Assembly: GCA_964624795.1 (NCBI GenBank) | Contig: CAZUZS010000021.1 | Coordinates: forward strand, 1-64,000 | Origin: CAZUZS01 sp964624795 | GTDB taxonomy: Bacteria; Calditrichota; Calditrichia; RBG-13-44-9 | Direction: 5' to 3' | DNA: 64,000 nt | Shown: in pieces, positions 56,055 to 64,000 of the stretch | Position numbering within the stretch: position 1 is the stretch's first letter | Layout of the letters: the number at the start of each line of letters is the position of its first letter | The notes under the pieces: generated by a model | Told to the model about the DNA's origin: nothing | Database searches by the model: none | What the model saw: the letters and a program-made list of their open reading frames with translations, nothing else | Position numbers and translations under genes: made by a program

Positions 56055-56510
56055 GGAAAATATTGGTTCTGCGAGCCAACTCCAATATTGGGATCTTTGG
56101 AAATAAATAGGATTACCTATCCGGCTTGAGCACTAAAATGGTGAAACCTGGTTTTGCCTGGTTTGCAAGGAGGTCCGGGTTTAGGGAAACAGAATAATCT
56201 GATGATCTTTTACTCTGTTTTTCTGCAAAATGATTTTAATTGCCGTAAGAAATATTCCCGGTAGATAATTTTGCCGGTTATCTTGAATTGACGCCTTGAT
56301 CCTTCCTTTTGCGGATAAGCCGACAAACATGATGCACGACGCTGGCAGTTGAGATTTTATTGCTTTGCCCAAAATCCCTTTCTTAAGATTTCGGGACATC
56401 GTTATCATGCAATGCGCTTTCCATATTTCTTAAATACCCCGTTCATTTTTATGTGACGTAATTCATCACATTTCGCGATAAATCTCTTAACATCCAACCT
56501 GATTGGAGAG
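56055..56510. other. Intergenic region between the two lamin-tail genes
   Basis: About 455 bases with no convincing gene. An AATATTGG/CCAATATT inverted repeat lies shortly after the first gene but has no T tract. ATGTGA and TCACAT near 56451-56471 form a nine-base-spaced palindrome close to the next start that could be a regulator site. Confidence 0.45.
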
Positions 56511-59500
56511 ATGCTATCAAAAAATAAGGATCCGGAAGTGAAGAAGATTATTTTGCTTTTTGTTGTGGGAATTCAGCTAATTTTGATTCACAACCTTTTT
56601 GGTGTTACATACGGAGAAGCGATACCCAATACAAGGGGACCCTACCTGCGCCACAACCAAAGCCGGGTTTTCTGGTACGATGGGTTTTGGTGGGGCGTCT
56701 TTTACCGGTCAACAACTTCCATTTGGTATGTTTATAAATTTGATGGAAACTCCTGGAGCACGGAAGTCTCGCTTAACCTTTCCGGTTCGCAACAAACGCC
56801 CGATGTCCGCGTGGACCCATTCAGCAAAAAACTTTTTATTCTCATGCCCATGGCGGAGCTTATTTACCGGTTATCATATAGCAGCGGTTCATGGGTGATG
56901 GATAGTGGATTTCCCCGTTCTGTTCCGGGTGCCAGCAGCGGCGCCAGGGATAACCCCTCGGTTCTTCTTCAGGCGCTTGATGGTGACCTGCTCGTCTTCA
57001 CGCTTCACGATTCCGCATTGTGGGTAACCTACAGCCAGGATAATGGCGTAACTTGGCCGGGTGCTGCAACTGCTATTCGATCCCTGACCAGATCGATCGG
57101 GTTGGTGGACGCGACGGAGTTCATGTCCGGAGGGAATGGCTATGTCGGTGTTTTTGTTTCCGAAAATTCAAAAGGGAATGTCTTTTTTATACGGCTTTCC
57201 GATGCCTCGAATCCGACGGTAAGCTCAAACTGGACTGAAGAGACTTTGCCCAATAAGCCCGAATCGGACGACCATGTCAGCATTGTTCGCGATTTTGACA
57301 ATAATCTCTATGCCATAATGAAATGGGGGAGCAGTGGCAGTTCCGACCCATTCTTTACACTTTATCACCGGGACCAGAGTGGATCGTGGCATGACTATGG
57401 TGTGTATAATACCGATCCCGGCAATACTACCCGGCCGGCACTTACCATCAACGAGACAACCAATGAGCTTTATGTGTTGGCAACCGTGAGTGACAAAATC
57501 GGATATGCTGTTCTGGACAAGGACAACCTGCAGGATGTTCAGACCGGTGATTGGATAACGGCTCTGGAAAACGGAAGTGACGTTTTTAATGATGTGAACG
57601 TAACATACCAGCAAGTAAGCTCCGGCAGCGGAATGATGGTAACCGGCTATAATGCCACGCGAGATGAGGTTTGGTATCGCTACCTTCCCATTAATTTCAA
57701 TCCGCCGGATAATCTTATCATCAACGAAGTTCATAGCGAATCGAATGTCCTTGCATCCTATCTTGAGCTATTCAATCGAGGAAGTTCATCACTCAACCTG
57801 TCAAATTACTCCTTGAATTATTATAACAATGGGTCGACTTCGGCGACATCCAGCAAAACACTGAGCGGCAGTATTCCGGCGAACGGATTTGTTGTTCTGG
57901 CGCGGAGCAGCTCGGCTTTTCAATCGGTCTACGGTTTTGCACCCGATTTTTCAGCTTCCGGCTTTATGTTCGACGGTGGCACGGATGGAATCTCTCTCAC
58001 AAAAAGCGGTTCAATTGTTGATTATTTCAATAGCGCCACTGAGGATATGATGTACTGGCCTGCAAATTTCCTTTTCGACCGGGGCCATTATCCCAATGAT
58101 GGAACGAATCTTCCTTTTGACTTTTATTTAAGGGGCAGTAACCAGGTCGGAACACCCGGCGGGGGCGCTACAATCTCCGCCACGATTCGGTATATCACGC
58201 CGGATAAAAGCACCTACTTTCCCGGCGAGGGTATGTCCATCACGGAAGAAATCGACACAGATCTTTCTTCACAGCAAATCCTTATTGTTACATCAATTCT
58301 GGATAACCTGTTTAACAGCCTGACCTCTACTTCGCGCACGGTCACAATATCCGGCAGCAGCAACGATGCGTTTATAGAAAGCCTTACTGTCCCCTCCGGA
58401 TTGAGCAGCGGAACCTACTCACTTCAGGTCAAGGTTTACGATTCAGCGACCAATAATCTGCAGGATCTCAATACTCAAAACTTTGAGGTGGGCCAGGGCG
58501 ACACCTGGTTCAATAAATTTACGATAACCGGTCCCACGGCCACCTTTTATCGCACGATTTCAGGACATCCGCTTGCGACTGACGATTTCGATACCGGGCT
58601 TGATTCCTCACTTTCTGCACCGGCAAGCGATTTTTATGCAGCGTTTCGTATTCCCACGCCGCCGAATTATTTGAAGAAAGATGCCCGCTACTGGGATGCA
58701 CCCTTCGATACACCCATTGACTGGACTTTGAAGATACTGAATACCGGTGGAAGCACCGTAACAGTGCAGTGGGACTCTACAGCGTTTCCTGCCGAAGGTA
58801 TTTTCCTGCTGGATGGCCTGAGTTTCCCGGTCGATATGCGTCAGGCAAACACGGTCTCACTTAACGCAGATGTCGATTTGACAGTCAGCTACAGTCAATC
58901 GGTTGATTTTACATTTAGTTTTATGCAAAGCGGCTGGTACCTGATTTCTCTTCCGGCGGAACCGGCAGATAACAGTCTTTCCACGCTTTTCCCCGATGCG
59001 CTCATTGCCTACACCTGGGATACTGCGCTTCAGCAATACGTGAGTGTAAGCCAACTGGAAACCGGTGTCGGCTACTGGCTGGCAATACTTAGCCCGCAGA
59101 GCGCGGTAATCAGCGGTACGCCGGTTTCCCGGCTTGAAAAGAGTCTGACGATGGGCTGGCACCAGGTCGGTGCGCTTTTTTCATCTACTGATTTTGCCAA
59201 TCCACTGGATACGCCGGACGGCTCGGTTGTCGCGGCCTACCGATTTAACACAACTACTGGTAATTACGAGTTGGTGCAGTCCCTCGATGCACAGGAGGGA
59301 TATTGGGTTGCGGCAGTCAACAACTGTGATTTGCTGCTGAAACAAGCCTTGCCAACGGCGGCAAAATCGAGCCCACAGAATATCAAGTTGACCGAAGATT
59401 ATATTCGTCAATTTGGCAGCACACCACCCCCGCCACCGACCGCTATGGGGATCGGACCGGTCGGGTTAAAACCAATGGAGTTTGGCCTGGATCAGAATTA

Positions 59501-59753
59501 CCCAAATCCGTTCAACCCGGTGACAAATGTGCGGTTTACCCTGTCCTCGCGTGAGCGAATTGAGCTTTCGGTTTTCAATATTCTGGGACAAAAGGTTGCC
59601 ACGCTGGCATCAGGCGTTTTCAATCCTGGCGTTCATGAAATCCGGTGGGAAGGTCGTGACGACAATGGCGCGAAGCTGCCGTCCGGCGTTTACTTCTGCA
59701 AGCTGGCTGCCGGTAAAAAACAGTTGATTCATAAAATGGTATTAAGCAAATAG
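56511..59753 (+). CDS. Secreted lamin-tail-domain protein with type IX-style sorting domain, longer paralogue
   Basis: A 1080-residue exported protein. Its N-terminal 530 residues parallel the previous protein (GEAIPNTRGPYLRHNQSRVF, then a propeller-like part and a lamin-tail domain starting NLIINEVHSESNVLASYLEL). It then adds about 420 residues of beta-sandwich and repeated GWYLISLP and GYWLA units before QNYPNPFNPVTNVRF and the sorting domain ending SGVYFCKLAAGKKQ. A GTG at 56538 preceded by AAGGA would give a tighter signal peptide (MKKIILLFVVGIQ) and may be the real start. The gene likely arose by duplication with its neighbour. Confidence 0.87.
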   Translation: MLSKNKDPEVKKIILLFVVGIQLILIHNLFGVTYGEAIPNTRGPYLRHNQSRVFWYDGFWWGVFYRSTTSIWYVYKFDGNSWSTEVSLNLSGSQQTPDVRVDPFSKKLFILMPMAELIYRLSYSSGSWVMDSGFPRSVPGASSGARDNPSVLLQALDGDLLVFTLHDSALWVTYSQDNGVTWPGAATAIRSLTRSIGLVDATEFMSGGNGYVGVFVSENSKGNVFFIRLSDASNPTVSSNWTEETLPNKPESDDHVSIVRDFDNNLYAIMKWGSSGSSDPFFTLYHRDQSGSWHDYGVYNTDPGNTTRPALTINETTNELYVLATVSDKIGYAVLDKDNLQDVQTGDWITALENGSDVFNDVNVTYQQVSSGSGMMVTGYNATRDEVWYRYLPINFNPPDNLIINEVHSESNVLASYLELFNRGSSSLNLSNYSLNYYNNGSTSATSSKTLSGSIPANGFVVLARSSSAFQSVYGFAPDFSASGFMFDGGTDGISLTKSGSIVDYFNSATEDMMYWPANFLFDRGHYPNDGTNLPFDFYLRGSNQVGTPGGGATISATIRYITPDKSTYFPGEGMSITEEIDTDLSSQQILIVTSILDNLFNSLTSTSRTVTISGSSNDAFIESLTVPSGLSSGTYSLQVKVYDSATNNLQDLNTQNFEVGQGDTWFNKFTITGPTATFYRTISGHPLATDDFDTGLDSSLSAPASDFYAAFRIPTPPNYLKKDARYWDAPFDTPIDWTLKILNTGGSTVTVQWDSTAFPAEGIFLLDGLSFPVDMRQANTVSLNADVDLTVSYSQSVDFTFSFMQSGWYLISLPAEPADNSLSTLFPDALIAYTWDTALQQYVSVSQLETGVGYWLAILSPQSAVISGTPVSRLEKSLTMGWHQVGALFSSTDFANPLDTPDGSVVAAYRFNTTTGNYELVQSLDAQEGYWVAAVNNCDLLLKQALPTAAKSSPQNIKLTEDYIRQFGSTPPPPPTAMGIGPVGLKPMEFGLDQNYPNPFNPVTNVRFTLSSRERIELSVFNILGQKVATLASGVFNPGVHEIRWEGRDDNGAKLPSGVYFCKLAAGKKQLIHKMVLSK

Positions 59754-59908
59754 ATTGGGTTTTTTCATTGCTCCCACCTGCCGGTTCCCCGGCCCGGTTC
59801 TGCGTCTTCGTCAGAATCCCGCATGGAAACTGGTATGGCAAAGAATATACTTTTATCAAATCGTGTCGATAGTTGGAATCTGAATGGTATTAATTGAGCG
59901 GCATTTAC

Positions 59909-61264
59909 ATGACTGATCAACAGCAATCAATCTTTGCCACGGCCTTACAGGAAATGAATCTGGCCGGCATTCGCTATGCGTTGTTAAGGGATGAAGATGT
60001 TTTTTCACCAGACCTTTCGGAGTTGGATCTCCTGGTTTGGCCGCAGGACCGCCGAAAGTATGTACAGCTTATGCGAAAATTGGGGTTCATCGAAAAACGT
60101 GGCAAAATTCCCGGCAAATCTGTTTTGATGCACTGGGATGGCAAGCGGCTCAAACTGCTGGATACGCACTATGCTTTCATACAAAATGGAATTCAATATC
60201 TGGGATTGGATGGAGTCGATCGGCGACTTGGAGAAAACCGGTTTGGATATTCCACGTTGTCACGCGAAGATCGACTGGTCCATCTTTTCTTCCATAATCT
60301 TTTGGGCAAAGGGCATCTTCAGGAAAAACATTTGCCGGTCGTCGAGAAAATTCTGCACGATTCTCCCGATAAGGAGTACATGCGGTCGCGGATAAATGAT
60401 CAAAAAGTCCGGGACATTTTTGCACATTTTATGGACCATCCGGAGGTTTTCACCACCGACAAGAAAATGGCTGCCGCAGCTTCGGGCACAATATCAAAAC
60501 AGCTTCTTCGAAGCTCACTATCAAATCGGTTAAATCATTTCTCCAAGAAACACCTCGACAGCATCTCTCGAAGGCAATCTGGTGTTCAGATCGCTTTCAT
60601 GGGAGTGGATGGTGCGGGCAAAACGACCACAATCGATGAAGTTAGAAGACATTTGGATTGCGCCGGAAAAATAAAATATGAAATGGTTTACATGGGACCA
60701 TGGGGCAGAATACAATCACCAGTACTAAAAATTGCCTATAAACTCGGCCTGTTTCCGCCCAAAGAGGATTGGTTCGCAATTTTGAAATCAAAGCTTGCCG
60801 GCCAAAAGGGACCGGCGTTGCCCACCATTATAAAAAAACTGGTGGCCGGGAAAATCAAAGGGTGGCTGTATTACAGCACAGTTTATATTGAATTATGGTA
60901 TCGCTATCTGAGAATGGTAAAACCGCGGCTTAAAAAGCACCGTATCGTATTGAGCGACCGCTATATTTACGATTTGCGTCATATTTACAAGAAACGACCC
61001 ATGAATGATTTCCGGTTTTCGCGCTACTTTATCTGCAAATTTTTCCCCAAGCCCGCCCTGATTGTGTATCTTCACAACGATCCCGACGCGATCGTGAAAC
61101 GGAAACCGCAGCTCAACGCGGATGAAATCAGGATGTTTCATAAGTTCTATACCCGCGCCCTAAATGATTACCCGGTTTTGTCGATTCAGACTAACCGGCC
61201 GCCCCGTGAGCTGGCGGAGGAGATTGTTGACCGGATAATGCAGAAATATTTAGGGAAAGTCTGA
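59909..61264 (+). CDS. Nucleotidyltransferase-like / thymidylate kinase-like fusion protein
   Basis: A 451-residue cytoplasmic protein. Residues about 15-110 have ELDLLVWPQDRRKYVQLMRK, matching the substrate strand of nucleotidyltransferase-like domains. Residues 225-450 form a kinase with P-loop GVDGAGKTTT at 232-241 and SDRYIYDLRHIY, typical of thymidylate kinase-like proteins found in glycan clusters rather than of housekeeping Tmk. It overlaps the next gene by one base (TGATG). The substrate is unknown. An upstream TTG at 59894 is the alternative start. Confidence 0.8.
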   Translation: MTDQQQSIFATALQEMNLAGIRYALLRDEDVFSPDLSELDLLVWPQDRRKYVQLMRKLGFIEKRGKIPGKSVLMHWDGKRLKLLDTHYAFIQNGIQYLGLDGVDRRLGENRFGYSTLSREDRLVHLFFHNLLGKGHLQEKHLPVVEKILHDSPDKEYMRSRINDQKVRDIFAHFMDHPEVFTTDKKMAAAASGTISKQLLRSSLSNRLNHFSKKHLDSISRRQSGVQIAFMGVDGAGKTTTIDEVRRHLDCAGKIKYEMVYMGPWGRIQSPVLKIAYKLGLFPPKEDWFAILKSKLAGQKGPALPTIIKKLVAGKIKGWLYYSTVYIELWYRYLRMVKPRLKKHRIVLSDRYIYDLRHIYKKRPMNDFRFSRYFICKFFPKPALIVYLHNDPDAIVKRKPQLNADEIRMFHKFYTRALNDYPVLSIQTNRPPRELAEEIVDRIMQKYLGKV

Positions 61265-62856
61265 TGGCGGGTCCGAGCAAGTCCTACTCACTTCTGCCTT
61301 TCCTGTATTTTTCCGCATTGGCGCCGGAAGCCCGCATTTTGGTTATCACCGACCGGCCGGAAAGGGCCAAACTGGATTTCACTTTTTTCCCCCAGTCTAC
61401 CTTTTTTTCTTTTCCAGCCAATTGTAAAAAAAATATACAAGATGCAGCTCCGAAGAATGCCGTTATTTGCGAATTCGGGCATTTTCCATTCTCAGAAAAA
61501 TTTTTTTCTGTGGTTGTCCTGGATGTGGATTTGAAGACGACATCCTTCGATGCCAGTGAACTTTCAGGAATTTTGATTCCGGACGCAGACCTTATTGTTT
61601 TAGACCGGTCGAATTCCGTGGCGGATGTTTGGCGCGACCTGTTCCGCAATTATGGAATCGTCTCCAACAATCGTCAAAAAATATATAGATTCATTCAAAA
61701 TCTTGAAGGGGACGAATGGAGATCGGACGTTCATTTTTTTGTCGATCCTCATTTGGAAAAACCGCAATATTTGGTGCGTCCCGCATTTAAAACTGCCATT
61801 CCCACACACACCCGCTCTCCGTTGAAGCGCTGGTTAATTACACACCTGTTGTACTATTTGAGACCCCGCGAGACGGCAACATTTTTCTCCCGCGGCTCCG
61901 GCAACTCCATGGTTGGGCACGTAATTTGTAAAATATTGGGTTGCAGGGAGAGCGGAAGGGATTGGATTAATGCTGTTAAAAAGGTCTATATTTCGACGAC
62001 GGATGTGCTAATGCTTCAGATTGCGCACAAGAACAAAAATTATTACATACGTTTTCCGTTCAGCCACGACTCGATGAAACGAATCCGGAATAACGAGAGG
62101 CACACCAAGCTGCTTTATGAACACGGCTTCGGTTTTGTGCCGCGGCCTGTAACAGCGGAGGAAAAAGGAAGATTTCCTTATTACGTGGAAGAGGGAATCA
62201 ATGCGCTGAGCATAGAACAGCGATTCCCCAAGATGGCGCTTAAGGAAGCATTACAATTTTATGAAAAAGCGCAGGAAACGATTGGCGAGGTGCATCGGCA
62301 TTTCGGGGAGTCGTTTCAGATGCAGGAACCTGAATTCGAAAAATACCTGGGCAGCAGACTGACGGTGATGCGGAATAACATCGAACCGGATTCGCGTGTG
62401 CGGCAGGTGCTCCGCCGGACTGAGGATTTCCTCAGGGCGGAATTTTTCGGCAAAGAGATGATGCATTCCTTTTGTCATGGCGATTTCAAGCTTGGCAACT
62501 GCCTGTTTGATGAAAAAGGGGAGATCATCGGTGTTATCGACTGGGATATGAGCAGCGAGGACGATCTGACCCTGGTCGATATCTCCAGCCTGCTGGCCAA
62601 AGCGCTGCGCGACAGGTACCAACTGAGTATGGTCAATCTCCTGGTCAAAGCGGACCTCGCCGCACAGGATTTCCTTCCTTTATACCACAATTATTTCCTG
62701 AAAACGAAAATCCAGATTATCCCGGTTTTCCCTGCCATGCTGTATTACTGGATTGACCGTGTAAGTAAACAGATTACTTACAATTCGGACCTGGATGAAA
62801 GCTGGCTCAAAAGAAACTTTCATCCGGTGATAAATCGGCTGGCGTCAATCCTGTAA
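61264..62856 (+). CDS. APH/choline kinase-family phosphotransferase with extra N-terminal domain
   Basis: A 530-residue protein. Residues about 240-530 form a protein kinase-like phosphotransferase fold. His405-Asp407 in CHGDFKLGNCLF is the catalytic loop and IDWD at 425-428 the metal site. The N-terminal 230 residues are a separate alpha/beta domain with methyltransferase-like spacing but no clear SAM motif. Because it is translationally coupled to a thymidylate kinase-like gene, the two probably modify the same glycan or lipid intermediate. An antibiotic-resistance role is unlikely. Confidence 0.8.
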   Translation: MAGPSKSYSLLPFLYFSALAPEARILVITDRPERAKLDFTFFPQSTFFSFPANCKKNIQDAAPKNAVICEFGHFPFSEKFFSVVVLDVDLKTTSFDASELSGILIPDADLIVLDRSNSVADVWRDLFRNYGIVSNNRQKIYRFIQNLEGDEWRSDVHFFVDPHLEKPQYLVRPAFKTAIPTHTRSPLKRWLITHLLYYLRPRETATFFSRGSGNSMVGHVICKILGCRESGRDWINAVKKVYISTTDVLMLQIAHKNKNYYIRFPFSHDSMKRIRNNERHTKLLYEHGFGFVPRPVTAEEKGRFPYYVEEGINALSIEQRFPKMALKEALQFYEKAQETIGEVHRHFGESFQMQEPEFEKYLGSRLTVMRNNIEPDSRVRQVLRRTEDFLRAEFFGKEMMHSFCHGDFKLGNCLFDEKGEIIGVIDWDMSSEDDLTLVDISSLLAKALRDRYQLSMVNLLVKADLAAQDFLPLYHNYFLKTKIQIIPVFPAMLYYWIDRVSKQITYNSDLDESWLKRNFHPVINRLASIL

Positions 62857-62896
62857 TTCAAAGAACGAGAAATTTTAAAATTGCAGGAGGCAGAGA

Positions 62897-64000
62897 ATGC
62901 GAATTCTACTAACCGTTTTGTTAGTGGCCGGGATTTATTCGGCTCTTTTTGGCAGCACATATTATGTGGACAATCGTTCCCAGGGAAGTTCCCAGGGCAC
63001 AATAAATGCGCCGTGGCACACAATCAATGAAGGCCTCGGCCATCTTCAGGCGGGGGACACACTTTTTGTCCGCGGCGGCACAACCGCGCCTGTGGTCTAT
63101 CCCGAGCAGCTCGGGCTCCAGGCAAACGGAACTGCAAACGCGCCTATCGTCGTGCGCGCCTACCAGAATGAGCAGGTAGTCATCCAATATTCTTCCGACA
63201 GGATTCTCAGCGCTAATGGAGATTATTATATATTCGAAAAACTCATTTTCGACCACGATTGGGGCCAGAATGACGCCATGAAGATCTCCGGCGATCATAA
63301 CATCATCCGCTCATGCGAAATCCGAAACGGCCGGCGGGACGGATTCGACATCAGCTCTGGAAATTACAATATTATTGAGAATTGCATAATCCACGATTTT
63401 GTGCATGAAAACATCGCCAATGACGCGCACGGCATCGTCATTACCGGGGGAGAGCAATACACTTTCCGAAACAACGAAATCTATAATTGCTCCGGGGACT
63501 GCATCCAGATCGGCGAGGGGACCGCTTCGCACACCCAAATCATGGAGAATCATCTCTACTGCACTGCTTCGATGCAGGGAGTAAGCGAAAACGGGGTGGA
63601 TTTGAAATCCAACTTTGGCGCACTGATCTACGGCAATCTAATGCACGGTTTTCGCAGAACGGACGACAGTGACGGCTCCGGCCTGAAAATCAATCACAAT
63701 TCGGACAGCATCACCGTTGCCTGGAACGAGATTTATGACTGCAACGGTGGAATGCGCCTTACCGGACCGCCGCAGAATATGGTTCTAACCAACAACCTGG
63801 TGCACGACCTTGTCGATGAAGGCAATTATTCCATCGATGGTTACGGTGTGCAGTTTGATGGCCTTCAGAACGTGAAATTTTACAATAATACCTTTTATGA
63901 TATCCCCGGACCGCTGTTCTGGCTGGCCTCGGGCGGCGTGACCAACCTGGATATGCGCAACAACATTTATGCAAATACACATTCCTTTAACGGAAGCCAG
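62897..64000 (+). CDS. Secreted right-handed beta-helix protein, cut by window edge
   Basis: Translation from the ATG at 62897 (AGGAGG seven bases upstream) gives 368 residues that continue past the right edge. A signal peptide (ILLTVLLVAGIYSALFG) precedes a repeated pattern of about 22 residues such as NIIRSCEIRNGRRDGF, NIIENCIIHDF and YTFRNNEIYNCSGDCIQIG. This is the parallel beta-helix of polysaccharide lyases and pectate lyase-like surface proteins. The fold does not fix the substrate. It follows the APH-family gene by 40 bases. Confidence 0.9.
   Translation, partial: MRILLTVLLVAGIYSALFGSTYYVDNRSQGSSQGTINAPWHTINEGLGHLQAGDTLFVRGGTTAPVVYPEQLGLQANGTANAPIVVRAYQNEQVVIQYSSDRILSANGDYYIFEKLIFDHDWGQNDAMKISGDHNIIRSCEIRNGRRDGFDISSGNYNIIENCIIHDFVHENIANDAHGIVITGGEQYTFRNNEIYNCSGDCIQIGEGTASHTQIMENHLYCTASMQGVSENGVDLKSNFGALIYGNLMHGFRRTDDSDGSGLKINHNSDSITVAWNEIYDCNGGMRLTGPPQNMVLTNNLVHDLVDEGNYSIDGYGVQFDGLQNVKFYNNTFYDIPGPLFWLASGGVTNLDMRNNIYANTHSFNGSQ

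Noticed and set aside
56181..56408. 75-codon minus-strand frame between the lamin-tail genes
   Set aside because: No ribosome site and no recognisable domain; the composition is that of random AT-rich sequence.
56451..56471. CRP-like palindrome (TGTGA and TCACA arms)
   Set aside because: The spacer is nine bases rather than the six of CRP sites, and no CRP-type regulator is encoded nearby; kept only as a possible generic operator.
61264..62856. Aminoglycoside resistance gene
   Set aside because: The APH fold motifs are present, but the long N-terminal domain and the coupling to a thymidylate kinase-like gene fit a glycan or lipid kinase better than a drug-resistance enzyme.

Overview
The window is about 64 kb of bacterial chromosome with a mid-range G+C content and one 100-N assembly gap (52915-53014). 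The features that point to an origin are two large secreted proteins with C-terminal NYPNPFN-type sorting domains (type IX secretion style), an MglA/roadblock signalling module, DUF4388-type proteins, and at least one TAnnTTTG-like promoter candidate. Together they suggest a Gram-negative member of the FCB group. A Calditrichota- or KSB1-like anaerobe fits best, but that placement is inference because the window has no rRNA or other phylogenetic marker. Both window edges cut genes: a phosphoglucomutase on the left and a beta-helix protein on the right.

Region 1 (1-11.4 kb) is mostly on the minus strand. It holds phosphoglucomutase (partial) and a divergent small cupin. These are followed by a run of metabolic genes: a class V aminotransferase, a D-serine dehydratase/D-threonine aldolase-like PLP enzyme, a 2-hydroxyacid dehydrogenase and an Old Yellow Enzyme. 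After them come a lipoprotein, a large hybrid histidine kinase and a short pyruvate kinase-like protein. Region 2 (11.6-17.5 kb, plus) has three glycosyltransferases (GT9, GT9, GT4), an orphan MeaB GTPase and a DUF3108 protein.

Region 3 (17.7-24.5 kb, plus) is a signalling array. It consists of a PAS histidine kinase, a receiver, two DUF4388-type proteins, two roadblock/LC7-type proteins, a winged-helix-like protein, a HAMP receptor with no output domain, and an MglA-type small GTPase, closed by a strong terminator. Peptidase T, a small membrane protein and two hydrogenase maturation proteases follow.

Region 4 (26.5-52.3 kb, minus) is the main interest: a very large hydrogen-metabolism locus. 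It contains (a) a group 4 membrane-bound [NiFe]-hydrogenase built into an Mrp-type antiporter with two large antiporter subunits; (b) a module of a diaphorase pair (HydB/HydG-like), a degenerate molybdopterin-oxidoreductase-fold protein and a polyferredoxin that has no hydrogenase of its own; (c) a cytosolic group 3b (sulfhydrogenase-type) HydBGDA hydrogenase; and (d) a 2-oxoacid:ferredoxin oxidoreductase with fused beta and gamma subunits. A plausible flow is 2-oxoacid oxidation to reduced ferredoxin, H2 evolution by the membrane complex with ion pumping, and NAD(P)-linked H2 turnover by the group 3b enzyme. The middle module (b) would add a further NAD(P)H/ferredoxin branch of unknown substrate. 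A dihydroorotate-dehydrogenase-like gene interrupted by the assembly gap follows.

Region 5 (53.8-64 kb, plus) is envelope and surface biology: two paralogous secreted lamin-tail proteins, a nucleotidyltransferase/thymidylate-kinase-like fusion overlapping an APH-family phosphotransferase, and a truncated secreted right-handed beta-helix protein. No tRNA, rRNA, CRISPR array or intact insertion sequence was recognised.
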